Positions 42,187-51,640 of a DNA stretch of 64,000 nucleotides are shown piece by piece; the stretch's first letter is position 1; the number at the start of each line of letters is the position of its first letter. Made by a program: the position numbers and the translations under genes. The stretch is from Afifella aestuarii. GTDB taxonomy: Bacteria > Pseudomonadota > Alphaproteobacteria > Rhizobiales > Afifellaceae. The notes under the pieces were generated by a model that saw only the letters and a list, made by a program, of their open reading frames with translations, was not told the origin of the DNA and searched no databases. The stretch covers positions 558,001 through 622,000 of the forward strand of contig NZ_SAUF01000001.1 of NCBI RefSeq assembly GCF_004023665.1, read 5' to 3'.

Positions 42187-43140
42187 ATGCCCGCCGCCCG
42201 TCCTGTCTGGAAAGGTCAGCTGCGCCTCTCTCTCGTTTCCATCCCGGTCGAACTCTACTCGGCGACGAAGACGTCTTCCAAGATCTCCTTTCGTCAAATT
42301 CACGAGCCTTCGGGCAAGCCCGTGAAATACCAGAAAGTGGTTCCGGGTGTCGGGCCGGTGGATACAGATGAAATCCTGAAAGGCTTCGAATACGAGAAGG
42401 GGAATTACGTCCTCCTGTCGGAAGACGAGATCGACGAGGTCAAGCTCGAGACCAAGAAGACGCTCGAGCTCACGCAATTCGTCGGCTCCTGCGAGATCGA
42501 TCCGCTTTATTTCGACAAGCCGTATTTCATGGTGCCGCAGGACGATCTCGCCGAAGACGCTTTTCGCGTGGTGCGCGATGCGCTGCGCCAGTCGGAGAAG
42601 ATCGGGCTCGGGCAGCTCGCGCTTCGCGGCAAGGAATATCTCGTCGCCATCAAGCCCTGCGGGACGGGGCTTCTCCTGGAGACACTGCATTACGAGGAGG
42701 AGATCCGCAAATCGGATTCCTTCTTCTCCGGCATTGGCGACGAGGAGGCGGATGAGGATCTCCTGGGCGTCGCCTCAGAGCTGATCGAGCGCAAGACCGC
42801 GCCTTTCGATGCGGCCGTTTTCAAGGATCATTACGTGAAGGCGCTGCGTGACGTGATCGACTCAAAGCTCAAGAAGAAGCGGCCCAAGGTCGTCGAAAGC
42901 GACGATGACGAGGCGCCGAAACGCGGCGGCGACAATGTCATCGATCTGATGGCGGCGCTGAAAGAGAGCCTGGAGAAGAGCGGGGAGGACGGCAAGAGCG
43001 GCGGTAAGAGCAGCAGAAAGTCCGCTGCGAAGACGTCGTCTTCTTCGGCGAAGTCGCGGAGCGGCAAGGCCGGCACCGGCAAATCCTCGTCCCGGGCGAA
43101 GTCCTCCAGCTCGTCCGGCCGTCAGCGCAAATCGGCTTAA
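42187..43140 (+). CDS. ku: Non-homologous end joining protein Ku
   Basis: Homodimeric ring protein that binds DNA double-strand ends and recruits LigD. The 317-residue protein carries the Ku core from residue 7 (VWKGQLRLSLVSIPVELYSA) to about 255, with the internal FGYEKG-like LKGFEYEKGNYVLL. The C-terminal 60 residues are an unstructured Ser/Lys/Gly-rich basic tail, of the kind that aids threading and LigD contact in other bacterial Ku proteins. A TTG-led frame extends upstream but only the ATG at 42187 opens the conserved start. Nine bases separate it from ligD, so they are one operon. Confidence 0.95.
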   Translation: MPAARPVWKGQLRLSLVSIPVELYSATKTSSKISFRQIHEPSGKPVKYQKVVPGVGPVDTDEILKGFEYEKGNYVLLSEDEIDEVKLETKKTLELTQFVGSCEIDPLYFDKPYFMVPQDDLAEDAFRVVRDALRQSEKIGLGQLALRGKEYLVAIKPCGTGLLLETLHYEEEIRKSDSFFSGIGDEEADEDLLGVASELIERKTAPFDAAVFKDHYVKALRDVIDSKLKKKRPKVVESDDDEAPKRGGDNVIDLMAALKESLEKSGEDGKSGGKSSRKSAAKTSSSSAKSRSGKAGTGKSSSRAKSSSSSGRQRKSA

Positions 43141-43149
43141 GGAGACTTG

Positions 43150-45789
43150 ATGGCGACGGCAGATCTTCTCAAGACCTATCGCACCAAGCGCGACTTCGCC
43201 AAAACGCAGGAGCCGAAGGGCAAACGCGGCAAGGCCAAGGGTGCGAGCTTCGTCGTCCAGAAGCATGATGCCACCCGCCTGCATTACGATTTCCGGCTCG
43301 AGCTCGATGGTGTTCTGAAGAGCTGGGCGGTGACAAAGGGCCCGAGCCTCGATCCGGGCGAAAAGCGCCTGGCCGTGCATGTCGAAGATCATCCCCTCGA
43401 TTACGGCGGCTTCGAAGGCACGATCCCCAAGGGCCAATATGGCGGCGGCACGGTGATGCTGTGGGATCGCGGCACCTGGGAGCCGCTCCATGATCCGCAT
43501 GAGGGCTTGGAAGAGGGCAAGCTGCATTTCCGTCTCAACGGCGAGCGGATGAAAGGCGGCTGGGCGCTCGTCAAAATGCGCGGGCGGCCAAAGGAGAAGC
43601 GTGAGAACTGGCTCCTCATCAAGGAGCGCGACGAGACGGCCGACGAAAACGATCCCCTTCTGAAAGACCACGAGACCAGTGTTGCGACCGGCCGCAGCAT
43701 GCAGGCGATCGCGGAGGGCGCGGATTCGCCCGTGTGGGAATCGGAGCCCGAGAAAGGCAGTAAGGCAGCCAAGGGCGAGACCGGCTCCAAGGGCAAGGCG
43801 GCTGCCAAGAAGAGCGCAGGGACGAAAGACGCCAAGGCCGCGATGCCGGCCTTCCGCTCGCCGCAGCTTGCAACCCTCGTCGATGCCGTGCCGTCGGGTG
43901 CCGGCTGGGTCCACGAGATGAAATATGACGGTTACCGTCTGATCGTGGCGCTCGGTAAAGGAGGCCCGAAATTCTTCACCCGCAGCGGCCAGGATTGGAC
44001 GGCAAAATTTCCTAAGCTCGCCAAAGCTTTCGCGCCGCTCGGCGGGCGGTCGGCGCTCGTCGACGGCGAGCTCGTCGCTTTCGACGACAAGGGACGGACC
44101 GATTTTTCCTCCCTGCAGCGGGCGATCGGCGAGGGGGGCGATCTTGCCTTTTTCGCCTTCGATCTCCTCGAGATCGATGGCGAGGACGTGACCGGCGAAA
44201 AACTGAGCGAGCGCAAGACGCGGCTCAAAGATCTCCTGAAGCCGCTGCCGAAAAATTCCGTCGTGCAGTTTTCCGAACATGTGCGCGGCGAAGGCGAGAA
44301 GGTGCTGTCGGCGCTCTGTGCCGGCGGGCATGAGGGCATCGTCTCGAAAAAGGCGGATGCGTCCTACCGCTCGCGGCGCACCAAGACCTGGCTCAAGATC
44401 AAATGCACGAAGCGGCAGGAATTCGTCATCGGCGGCTGGTCGCCTTCGCAGCGGCGCACCGGCTTTTCATCTCTCCTTCTCGGCACCTTCGAGGACGGCA
44501 AGCTTCGTTACAACGGGCGTGTCGGAACGGGGTTCGATGAGAACGATCTCGACGCGTTGTCGACGCGGCTGAAAGCGATCGAACGCAAGACGCCTCCGTT
44601 CGCCGATGTGCCGAAGGCGGTGGCGCGCGGCGCCCATTGGGTGAAGCCTGCCCTCGTCGCCGAGATCGCCTTCACCGAATTCACCGGCGACAACATTCTG
44701 CGCCATCCCTCTTTCCTGGGACTGCGCGAGGACAAGGACGCCAGCAAAGTGAGCCTCGAAAAGCCTGTAGCGGCGACAGACGCCGAAACCTCGTCGAAGT
44801 CGAAGCAAGAGCCAGGGAAGCAAGGCTCCGGGAAGCGGGGCTCGGGCGGTGCGTCGTCTGCGGGTGCCGCAAGCGCCGCAGGCGACGGCGACGACATGCG
44901 CGTTGCTGGCGTGCGCCTCACCTCGCCCGATCGTGTCGTCTTCCCGAGCCAGGGCCTGTCGAAGCGCGATCTTGCGGAATATTACGCGGCGATCGGTGAA
45001 TGGATGCTGCCTTATCTCGCCGAGCGCCCACTCAGCCTCGTGCGCTGTCCGCAGGGGCGCGCCAAGAAGTGTTTTTTTCAGAAGCACGATTCCGGCGGTT
45101 TTCCCGAGGAGATGAAGCGCGTGGAAATCACCGAGGGCTCCGGCGATATAGAGCAGTATTTCTATGTCGACGATCTCGCGGGCATCCTTGCGGGTGTGCA
45201 GATGGGGGTGATGGAATTCCACATCTGGGGTTCGCGCATCGATCAGGTCGAGAAGCCGGAGCGTATCGTCTTCGATCTCGACCCCGATGAAGGGCTCGAT
45301 TTCGGTGATGTGAAGACGGCCTCCTTCGACCTCCGCGACAGGCTCGCCGATCTTGGCCTTCAGAGTTTTCCGATGCTTTCCGGCGGCAAGGGCGTGCATG
45401 TCATCGTGCCGTTGACCCGGCGCGCCGAATGGCCCGAGGTGAAGGCGTTCGCGCGCGGCTTTGCGATGAGACTTGCCGAGGAGGCGCCGGAGAAATACGT
45501 GGCGACGATGTCGAAGGCGAAGCGCAAGGGGCGGATTTTCCTCGATTATCTCCGCAATGAGCGTGGCTCGACGGCGATCGCACCCTTCTCCACGCGCTCG
45601 CGCGACGGGGCGCCGGTGGCGACGCCGGTCTCCTGGGACGAGCTCTCCTCGGTGAAAGCGGCGAATGCCTACACCGTGGAAAATCTGCCGAAACGGCTCA
45701 AGGCGCTTCGCGGCGATCCCTGGGATGAATATCAATCGGTGCGGCAGTCGGTCACGAAGGCGGCGATGAAGGCGGTCGAAGGCGATTGA
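43150..45789 (+). CDS. ligD: DNA ligase D (phosphoesterase-ligase-polymerase)
   Basis: Repairs double-strand breaks with Ku. The 879-residue protein has all three domains in the PE-LIG-POL order. The 3'-phosphoesterase is near residues 30-160 (VQKHDATRLHYDFRLELDG). The ATP-dependent ligase is near 235-530 with nucleotidyl lysine in EMKYDGYRLIV. The archaeo-eukaryotic primase-like polymerase is near 585-870 with DLDPDEGLDF as catalytic acidic motif. Linkers at 195-230 and 540-575 are Lys/Gly/Ser-rich. The start is the ATG right after an in-frame TTG. Confidence 0.96.
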   Translation: MATADLLKTYRTKRDFAKTQEPKGKRGKAKGASFVVQKHDATRLHYDFRLELDGVLKSWAVTKGPSLDPGEKRLAVHVEDHPLDYGGFEGTIPKGQYGGGTVMLWDRGTWEPLHDPHEGLEEGKLHFRLNGERMKGGWALVKMRGRPKEKRENWLLIKERDETADENDPLLKDHETSVATGRSMQAIAEGADSPVWESEPEKGSKAAKGETGSKGKAAAKKSAGTKDAKAAMPAFRSPQLATLVDAVPSGAGWVHEMKYDGYRLIVALGKGGPKFFTRSGQDWTAKFPKLAKAFAPLGGRSALVDGELVAFDDKGRTDFSSLQRAIGEGGDLAFFAFDLLEIDGEDVTGEKLSERKTRLKDLLKPLPKNSVVQFSEHVRGEGEKVLSALCAGGHEGIVSKKADASYRSRRTKTWLKIKCTKRQEFVIGGWSPSQRRTGFSSLLLGTFEDGKLRYNGRVGTGFDENDLDALSTRLKAIERKTPPFADVPKAVARGAHWVKPALVAEIAFTEFTGDNILRHPSFLGLREDKDASKVSLEKPVAATDAETSSKSKQEPGKQGSGKRGSGGASSAGAASAAGDGDDMRVAGVRLTSPDRVVFPSQGLSKRDLAEYYAAIGEWMLPYLAERPLSLVRCPQGRAKKCFFQKHDSGGFPEEMKRVEITEGSGDIEQYFYVDDLAGILAGVQMGVMEFHIWGSRIDQVEKPERIVFDLDPDEGLDFGDVKTASFDLRDRLADLGLQSFPMLSGGKGVHVIVPLTRRAEWPEVKAFARGFAMRLAEEAPEKYVATMSKAKRKGRIFLDYLRNERGSTAIAPFSTRSRDGAPVATPVSWDELSSVKAANAYTVENLPKRLKALRGDPWDEYQSVRQSVTKAAMKAVEGD

Positions 45790-45836
45790 GCGCGGACCGT
45801 CGGCGCAGCATCGCAAGGCATCGGGAACAGGTTTTT

Positions 45837-46748
45837 ATGGAAAGAACGATTCTGGCAGTCGATGCCGGCGGCACGACTTGCCGCGCCCGCCTTGTCGCCC
45901 CCGATGGGGCGGTCCTCGCGAGTGGCGAAGGCGGCGCCTGCAATCCCTCCACGGATCTTGCCGGGGCGATCGCCGTCCTTGACGCCCTCATCAATGTGCT
46001 CTGCCGGCAGACCACGCCGCAGACCCAGCGCGGATCGGTGGTTCTCAGCCTCGGGGTGGCGGGCCTCGTCGACGTCAACCGGCGCACGGCTTTTCTCGCC
46101 GCACATGAGGGATTTGCTGAGATCTTAGCGATGTCGGACGGATATGCGGCACTTGTCGGAGCGAGCGGCGGGCAGCCGGCGCGTCTCATCATCCTCGGTA
46201 CGGGTGCGGCCGGGCACCGGCTTTTTGCCGATGGAACCTCGATCCAACGCGACGGCTGGGGTTTTCTCGGGGGAGATCGCGGCTCCGGCGCCTGGCTCGG
46301 CCGTCGGGCGGTGGAGGCCGCGCTGAAGAGCTTTGACGGGGCGGCGCCTGAGAGCCTCCTGTCCGAGCGGCTCGTGGCCCGGCTCGGCGGCAGTGAGGCG
46401 ACTATTCTGGACTGGCTGTTGCAGGCGAGGCCCCGGGATTTTGCGGCACTCGTGCCGGAGATCGCCGCGGCCGCGGAGGTGGGGGATGACGCAGCTGACG
46501 CGCTTCTGGAAGCTGCCGCCGATGAGGCCACGGCTCTCGTCTCTTCGCTTGGCGATGGCCTCGGCGGGGAGAGCGTCAGCGGAGAGAGCGACGGCGAGCC
46601 GCTCTATCTTCTGGGGGGGCTTTCGGGGCTTTTGCGCACCCGCATCGAAAGGCGGCTCGGTCGGCATCTCGACGTGCCGCAGGGCTGCGCGCTCGACGGC
46701 TGTGTCCACGTGGCCCGCGGAAAGGCGCCGCAGGAGCGGCGCCGGTAG
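45837..46748 (+). CDS. BadF/BadG-type sugar kinase (N-acetylglucosamine kinase-like)
   Basis: A 303-residue ASKHA-fold kinase. It opens with the phosphate-binding motif ILAVDAGGTTCRARLV, followed by GACNPSTD near residue 36. The second phosphate motif is ILGTGAAGHRLFADG near 117, next to the GWGFLGGDRGSGAWLGRRAV segment typical of bacterial N-acetylglucosamine kinases of the BadF/BadG/BcrA/BcrD group. The third motif YLLGGLSGLL comes near 255. The ATG at 45837 is chosen since it opens the fold; a TTG at 45786 overlaps ligD. The actual sugar cannot be fixed without context. Confidence 0.85.
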   Translation: MERTILAVDAGGTTCRARLVAPDGAVLASGEGGACNPSTDLAGAIAVLDALINVLCRQTTPQTQRGSVVLSLGVAGLVDVNRRTAFLAAHEGFAEILAMSDGYAALVGASGGQPARLIILGTGAAGHRLFADGTSIQRDGWGFLGGDRGSGAWLGRRAVEAALKSFDGAAPESLLSERLVARLGGSEATILDWLLQARPRDFAALVPEIAAAAEVGDDAADALLEAAADEATALVSSLGDGLGGESVSGESDGEPLYLLGGLSGLLRTRIERRLGRHLDVPQGCALDGCVHVARGKAPQERRR

Positions 46749-46752
46749 GAAA

Positions 46753-46777
46753 GACGCTGGCTCTGCCAGCCGGCGTC
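46753..46777 (-). terminator. Hairpin ending the SDR-queG-GST unit
   Basis: A 10-bp stem (46753-46762 with 46768-46777, one T-G wobble) with loop CTGCC. Read on the minus strand it is followed by TTTCC, so it fits termination of the minus-strand genes better than of the plus-strand kinase. Confidence 0.5.
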
Positions 46778-46803
46778 CTGCCGGGCAGGCCCGCAGAGAG
46801 CGC

Positions 46804-47670
46804 TCAGTCGTTTTCGGCGGCGAGAATGGCTTTCAGGCCCTCGCGATAGGTCGGGTAGGCGAGGGTGACGCCGAGCTCGTTCTTGATCTTGTCGTTTTTG
46901 ACCCGCTTGTTCTCGCCATAGAAGGTGCGCGCCATCGGGCTCATATTGGCGGCCTCGAAACGGACTTCCTCCGGCGGCTCGACGCCCAGAAGCTCGGCGG
47001 CATAGGTGATCACGTCCTGCGGTGCGGCCGGCTCATCGTCGGTGCCGTTGAAGATCCCGGACGCATTCTGCCGGAGAGCGGCGGCTGCAATCTGGCCGAT
47101 ATCCTCGCCGTGGATGCGGTTGAAGACCTGTCCGTCCTTGATAATGCGGCGGCTCGTGCCCCGGCGGATCTTTTCGAACGGGCCGCGGCCGGGGCCGTAG
47201 ATGCCGGAGAGGCGGACGATGGAAACGGGAATGCCCGTCGTCTCTGAGAACGAGAGCCAGGCGTTTTCCGCCTCGACCCGCTGCTTGGAGCGCGTCGAAA
47301 CCGGCCGGCATTCCGACGTCTCGTCGACCCAGCCGCCGTCGTGGTCGCCATAGACGCCGACCGTGGAGAGGTAGCAGATCGAACTGGGCCCCGCTTCCGA
47401 CAGGGCGTCGCCGAAGACGTTGAGCACGGGATCACCCGTCTCGTCGGGCGCGATGGAGACGAGGACATGGGTCGCCTCGGCGAGCGCATCGGAGACGGCA
47501 CCGTTATGGGGCGCGCCGGCATTTCCGTCGAAGAGGAGAGGCATGGCGCCGAGCGCGGCCATCGCATGCAGGCCTTCGGCGCTGCGCGTCGTGCCCCAGA
47601 CGCTTTCGGGTTCAAGTGCGTCCATGGTGAAGCGGGCCGAATAACCGAGGCCAAAGCAAAAGAGATCCAT
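46804..47670 (-). CDS. SDR-family NAD(P)-dependent oxidoreductase/epimerase (YeeZ-like)
   Basis: An extended short-chain dehydrogenase of 288 residues. The N-terminal fold is FCFGLGYSARFTMDAL, with a slightly degenerate glycine motif. Active-site elements appear as LSTVGVYGDHDGGWVDE near residue 103 and SKQRVEAENAW. The later IVRLSGIYGPGR near 152 and RIHGEDIGQI fit the YeeZ/NAD-dependent epimerase group. The substrate is unknown. Its ATG overlaps the queG stop codon by one base (TGATG), so the two genes are coupled. Confidence 0.8.
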   Translation of the reverse strand: MDLFCFGLGYSARFTMDALEPESVWGTTRSAEGLHAMAALGAMPLLFDGNAGAPHNGAVSDALAEATHVLVSIAPDETGDPVLNVFGDALSEAGPSSICYLSTVGVYGDHDGGWVDETSECRPVSTRSKQRVEAENAWLSFSETTGIPVSIVRLSGIYGPGRGPFEKIRRGTSRRIIKDGQVFNRIHGEDIGQIAAAALRQNASGIFNGTDDEPAAPQDVITYAAELLGVEPPEEVRFEAANMSPMARTFYGENKRVKNDKIKNELGVTLAYPTYREGLKAILAAEND

Positions 47671-48908
47671 CAATCCTCGCCAAGCAAATTCCATTCGCCG
47701 CGCACGGCGGCATTGTCTTCTTGCGGCAAAAGTTCTGCCCGTGCCCTCTCTGCCGTTTCGGGGGCGAGCCTGGCGAGTGCCCAGATCGCCGCGCCGCGCA
47801 CAAGCGGGCTTTCGTCATCGAGCCTTGCCCTAGCTTCCGATGCAAGCTCCGCATCGCCCGAATTGCCGATCGCGATCAAGACATTGGAGACGAATTTCGC
47901 CCGTCCGATGCGTTTGATCGGCGAGCCGGAAAAATGCTGCCGGAAGGCGGCATCGTCCAGGCGGACGAGGTCTTTCAGAGAAGGCGCCTGAAGATCCTCG
48001 CGGGCTTTCAGCTTCGCCTCAGAGGCGGTTTCAGCAAATTTGTTCCACGGGCAGGCGGCGAGGCAGTCGTCGCAGCCATAGATGCGGTTGCCGAGGTCTT
48101 TGCGAAATTCGCGGGGGATGAGGCCTTTGTCTTCGATCGTCAGATAGGAGATGCAGCGCCGGGCATCGAGCTGGTAGGGCGCCGGGAAGGCGTTCGTCGG
48201 GCAGGCCTCGAGGCAGCGCCGGCACGAGCCGCAATGGTCCGTCTCCGCGGGATCTGCGGGAAGCTCGGCGGCGGTGAAGATCGCGCCCAGAAAAAGCCAG
48301 GAGCCGTGGTCGCGCGAGACGAGATTGGTGTGCTTGCCCTGCCAGCCGATGCCGGCGGCGGCCGCCAGCGGCTTTTCCATGACGGGGGCGGTGTCGACAA
48401 ACACTTTGATCTCGTCGGGGAGATTGCGGCGGCGCGCTTCGGCGGCAAACCGCGAGCCGATGCGCTTCATCGCGCCCTTGATGAGGTCGTGGTAATCGCG
48501 GTTGCGGGCATAGACGGAGATCGTCGCCTTCTGCCGTTCCGCGAGCGTGGCGAGGGGATCGCCTTCGGGGCCGTAATTCATGCCGAGCATGACGACGGAG
48601 CGAACATCGCGGAAGATGCGGCGTGGATCGGCGCGCCGGTCCGCCGTTTCCGGCATCCATTCCATGCTGCCGTGGCGGCCTTCGTCGATCCAGACGCCGA
48701 GGCGCTTGCCGGCGCCTCCGAGCCCGTCCGGATGCGTCACGCCGAGGGAGGTGAAGCCTTCGTCACGGGCAATTTCGGCCAGGAACGCCTTCAGGCGCTC
48801 CGTCTCTAGAAGTCGAGATCGGCGTAATGGGCCGGCGGCGTCACGCCGCGCATCTGGTCGTTGAGGAGCGGACGGAAGGACGGTCTCGATTTGATCCTCG
48901 CGTACCAA
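47670..48908 (-). CDS. queG: Epoxyqueuosine reductase QueG
   Basis: Cobalamin and iron-sulfur enzyme that reduces epoxyqueuosine to queuosine in tRNA, the last step of queuosine biosynthesis. The product has GVTHPDGLGGAG near the N-terminus, CGSCRRCLEACPTNAF and CDDCLAACPWNKFA holding the two 4Fe-4S clusters, and a C-terminal HEAT-like repeat tail ending LLGED. The conserved part begins around 48815. No ATG, GTG or TTG lies between 48815 and the TTG at 48908, so either translation starts at that TTG, overlapping the GST gene by 103 bp, or a non-standard codon near 48815 is used. Confidence 0.9.
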   Translation of the reverse strand: MVREDQIETVLPSAPQRPDARRDAAGPLRRSRLLETERLKAFLAEIARDEGFTSLGVTHPDGLGGAGKRLGVWIDEGRHGSMEWMPETADRRADPRRIFRDVRSVVMLGMNYGPEGDPLATLAERQKATISVYARNRDYHDLIKGAMKRIGSRFAAEARRRNLPDEIKVFVDTAPVMEKPLAAAAGIGWQGKHTNLVSRDHGSWLFLGAIFTAAELPADPAETDHCGSCRRCLEACPTNAFPAPYQLDARRCISYLTIEDKGLIPREFRKDLGNRIYGCDDCLAACPWNKFAETASEAKLKAREDLQAPSLKDLVRLDDAAFRQHFSGSPIKRIGRAKFVSNVLIAIGNSGDAELASEARARLDDESPLVRGAAIWALARLAPETAERARAELLPQEDNAAVRGEWNLLGED

Positions 48909-49498
48909 TCCTTGACTTCCTCATATTCCTGCCAGGGCACCTCACCCAGAAAATCGGCCACGGAAAGCGCCGCGGCGGCGGCGAGATCCGCGTAGCTCAT
49001 GCGGTCGCCGGCAAGCCAGCTCTGTTCCACGATCAGATGATCGATATAGCGCAGGTGCATGCGGATATTAGCCCGGCCGGCGCGCAGAAGCGAGGAATCG
49101 GGCGAGGAATCCATGCCGAGCCGAGACATCTCGCGTTTGATGACCCGCTCTTCGGCGAGGTAGACCGTCACCTCGGGATCGAACTTTCCGAGAAACCAGT
49201 CGAGAAGCCGGCGCACCTCGGCGCGGCCATCGGCGCTTGCCGGCAGAAGCCGGTGTTCGTCGAGGGCAAAGCCGCGGGTCTCGTCGAGATATTCAGATGC
49301 CGGCCAGGCGCCGACGATCGGCGGGCCGTTGTCTTCCTGCATCACCGGCAGCGTGCCCGCCGGGTTCATCAGAAGAAATCCCTCACGGCGCTCCCACGGG
49401 CGCTCCTCGATCAACTCGCAATTGAGATCGCATTCCCCCACCGCCAAACGGATGAAGCGGGAGGGAACGGACAACGGATGGTGGTAAAGCCGGATCAT
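48806..49498 (-). CDS. Glutathione S-transferase family protein
   Basis: A 230-residue GST-fold protein. The thioredoxin-like N-terminal half starts MIRLYHHPLSVPSRFIRLA with NPAGTLPVM near residue 46 (cis-proline) and ESxxI represented by ASEYLD. The helical C-terminal half includes LAGDRMSYADLAAAAALSV near 165, the N-capping motif typical of GSTs. Substrate and physiological role are not readable. It is the first gene of a minus-strand run with queG and the SDR gene, and is divergent from uppP. Confidence 0.88.
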   Translation of the reverse strand: MIRLYHHPLSVPSRFIRLAVGECDLNCELIEERPWERREGFLLMNPAGTLPVMQEDNGPPIVGAWPASEYLDETRGFALDEHRLLPASADGRAEVRRLLDWFLGKFDPEVTVYLAEERVIKREMSRLGMDSSPDSSLLRAGRANIRMHLRYIDHLIVEQSWLAGDRMSYADLAAAAALSVADFLGEVPWQEYEEVKDWYARIKSRPSFRPLLNDQMRGVTPPAHYADLDF

Positions 49499-49654
49499 CA
49501 GCGGGGCTGGCTATCAAACTGGTGAAAGGAAATGGGAACGCTCATTGCGGCATGGTAGGAGCCGCACGCTCGCGACGATTCGCGAGCGCCCTTGTGCCAT
49601 GGCGGCGCAATCGGGCGAAGGTTGGGCGATCGCCTATGCGGGAAAGGAAAGAGC

Positions 49655-50461
49655 TTGGATATCGGAACCATCTTTGATGCCGCTTTCCTCGGTTTGATCG
49701 AAGGGTTGACGGAGTTCATTCCGGTTTCATCGACAGCGCACATTCTGCTCGCCGGGCATTTTCTGGGCTTCGAATCGACGGGCAAGACCTTCGAAGTGCT
49801 TATCCAGCTCGGCGCCATCCTGGCCATTCTGTCGGTCTATTTCGGGCGGTTGTGGCGCGTGGCGACACAGCTTCCGACGAGCCCCGATGCAAGGCGCTTC
49901 GTCATCGCGATCCTCCTCGCTTTCCTGCCGGCCGCAGTCATAGGTGCCATCGCGCACGATTTTATTAAGAATGTCTTATTCGAGACGCCGGTGTTGATAT
50001 GTATCACCCTAATTGTGGGTGGCATCATTCTCGCGTTCATCGATCGGCTGGACCTGAAGCCGGTCCATCATGACGCGATGCGGTATCCGCCGGGGCTCGC
50101 CTTCAAGATCGGCGTGTTCCAGTGTCTTGCGATGATCCCGGGTGTTTCGCGCTCCGGTGCGACCATTGCCGGTGCGCTTCTGATGGGCTGCGACAAGCGT
50201 TCGGCGGCGGAATTTTCGTTCTTTCTCGCCATGCCGACGATGGCCGGCGCTTTCGCCTACGATCTCTTCAAGAATCGCGCGCTCTTGTCGGTCGACGATG
50301 CGGTGATCATTGGCGTCGGCTTCGTCTTCGCTTTCGCGGCGGCCCTCGTCGTGGTGCGCAGCCTGCTCGACTTCGTCTCCCGCCATGGCTTTACGCCATT
50401 TGCCTGGTGGCGCATCGCCGTCGGCACGGCGGGCCTCATCGGGCTCTGGCTCTGGGGCTGA
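49655..50461 (+). CDS. uppP: Undecaprenyl-diphosphatase UppP (BacA)
   Basis: Recycles the lipid carrier for peptidoglycan by removing phosphate from undecaprenyl diphosphate at the inner membrane. The 268-residue protein has the two conserved motifs: [19 protein letters not shown] near residue 12 and [19 protein letters not shown] near 162. About seven or eight helices are visible. It starts at TTG with GGAAAGGAAAG five bases ahead; the frame to 49592 has no better start. Next to an NDUFA9-like gene, a pairing often seen in alphaproteobacteria. Confidence 0.95.
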   Translation: MDIGTIFDAAFLGLIEGLTEFIPVSSTAHILLAGHFLGFESTGKTFEVLIQLGAILAILSVYFGRLWRVATQLPTSPDARRFVIAILLAFLPAAVIGAIAHDFIKNVLFETPVLICITLIVGGIILAFIDRLDLKPVHHDAMRYPPGLAFKIGVFQCLAMIPGVSRSGATIAGALLMGCDKRSAAEFSFFLAMPTMAGAFAYDLFKNRALLSVDDAVIIGVGFVFAFAAALVVVRSLLDFVSRHGFTPFAWWRIAVGTAGLIGLWLWG

Positions 50462-50581
50462 TCTCTGCGCCTGATCTCTTCGTCTGATCTCTGCGGCGCG
50501 GGCGGGAGCTCGCCCCGCCGCTTCAACGTTCTGAATGACTTCGAAGCGCGGCTTGGTCGCGTTTCGCGCTCCGACCCTGCC

Positions 50582-51565
50582 TCAGACGGGATGCTTCTCG
50601 GCGAACTGCCCGTGGTCGCGGAAGCGCACGAGGTAGGTCGGGAGAATGAGCTCCAGCGCGGCAGGATCGATGCCGAGGCCTTCGAGCGTGCGGCCTTCCG
50701 CTTTCGCCTCTTCCGAGACGACATTGTCGAGCCGGAGCTGACGCACCTGATCGTAGGTGAGGGGCGGCGAAGGCAGTTTGCTCATGATGCGGCCCATCGG
50801 CTTGGCGACACTGAAGGGGATCGACACGATCTTGCGACGGCGGTTGATGACTTTCAGCATGAGCTCCATGCATTCGCGGAAGGTCAAAACCTCCGGGCCG
50901 CCGAGCTCATAGGTCGCCCCGGGCTTCGCCTTGCCTTCGAGACTGTTAGCAATCGCCTCGGCCACATCGCCGACGAAGACCGGCTGAAAGCGCGAGCTGC
51001 CGTCGCCGATGATCGGCAGGATCGGAGACATCGCCGCCATGCCGGCAAAGCGATTGAAGAACTCGTCTTCCGGCCCGAAGACGATCGACGGGCGCATGAC
51101 GACGGTTTCCGGCCGGTGTTCGCGCAGCCCCGCTTCGCCTTCCGCCTTGCTGCGGAAATAGGGGATGTCGGAGTTCGCGTCGGCGCCAATGGCGGAGACA
51201 TGGACGATGTCGTCGACGCCTGCGGCCTTGGCCGCTTCGCCGATGGTGCGCGGACCTTTCGCCTGCACGGCGTCGAAGTTCTGGGCCCCGCCCTGGTAGA
51301 GAATGCCGACCAGATTGACCGCGGCGTCGGCCCCATCAAGGGCGCGTTCCACCGACCAGGGATAGCGCAAATTCGCCTGCATCGGGACGATCTGCCCGAC
51401 CGAGCCGAGCGGGCGCAGGTGGAAGGCGAGATCGGGGCGCCGCACGGCGACGCGGATGCGCCAGCCGCGCAGTGCAAGGGCACGCACGACATGACGGCCC
51501 AGAAAGCCAGAGCCCCCGAAAACGGTGACGAGGCGGGTCGGTTCGCTCGGTGGTTGCACGTTCAA
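50582..51565 (-). CDS. Complex I NDUFA9-like NAD(P)-binding protein
   Basis: An atypical short-chain dehydrogenase of 327 residues related to the mitochondrial complex I subunit NDUFA9. The Rossmann motif is VTVFGGSGFLGRHVVRALALRG near residue 13, followed by NLVGILYQGGAQNFDAVQ near 83, VHVSAIGADANSDIPYFRSK near 118 and MRPSIVFGPEDEFFNRF near 155. NAD(P)H is bound structurally in the mitochondrial subunit; the bacterial role is uncertain. It is convergent with uppP. Confidence 0.9.
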   Translation of the reverse strand: MNVQPPSEPTRLVTVFGGSGFLGRHVVRALALRGWRIRVAVRRPDLAFHLRPLGSVGQIVPMQANLRYPWSVERALDGADAAVNLVGILYQGGAQNFDAVQAKGPRTIGEAAKAAGVDDIVHVSAIGADANSDIPYFRSKAEGEAGLREHRPETVVMRPSIVFGPEDEFFNRFAGMAAMSPILPIIGDGSSRFQPVFVGDVAEAIANSLEGKAKPGATYELGGPEVLTFRECMELMLKVINRRRKIVSIPFSVAKPMGRIMSKLPSPPLTYDQVRQLRLDNVVSEEAKAEGRTLEGLGIDPAALELILPTYLVRFRDHGQFAEKHPV

Positions 51566-51640
51566 CTCCTGCCAGGCGTGTGGCTTCTCAGGCGAGAAGC
51601 GCGGGTTGCGGACACATATAGTCTCGACGGCATGCGGCCA

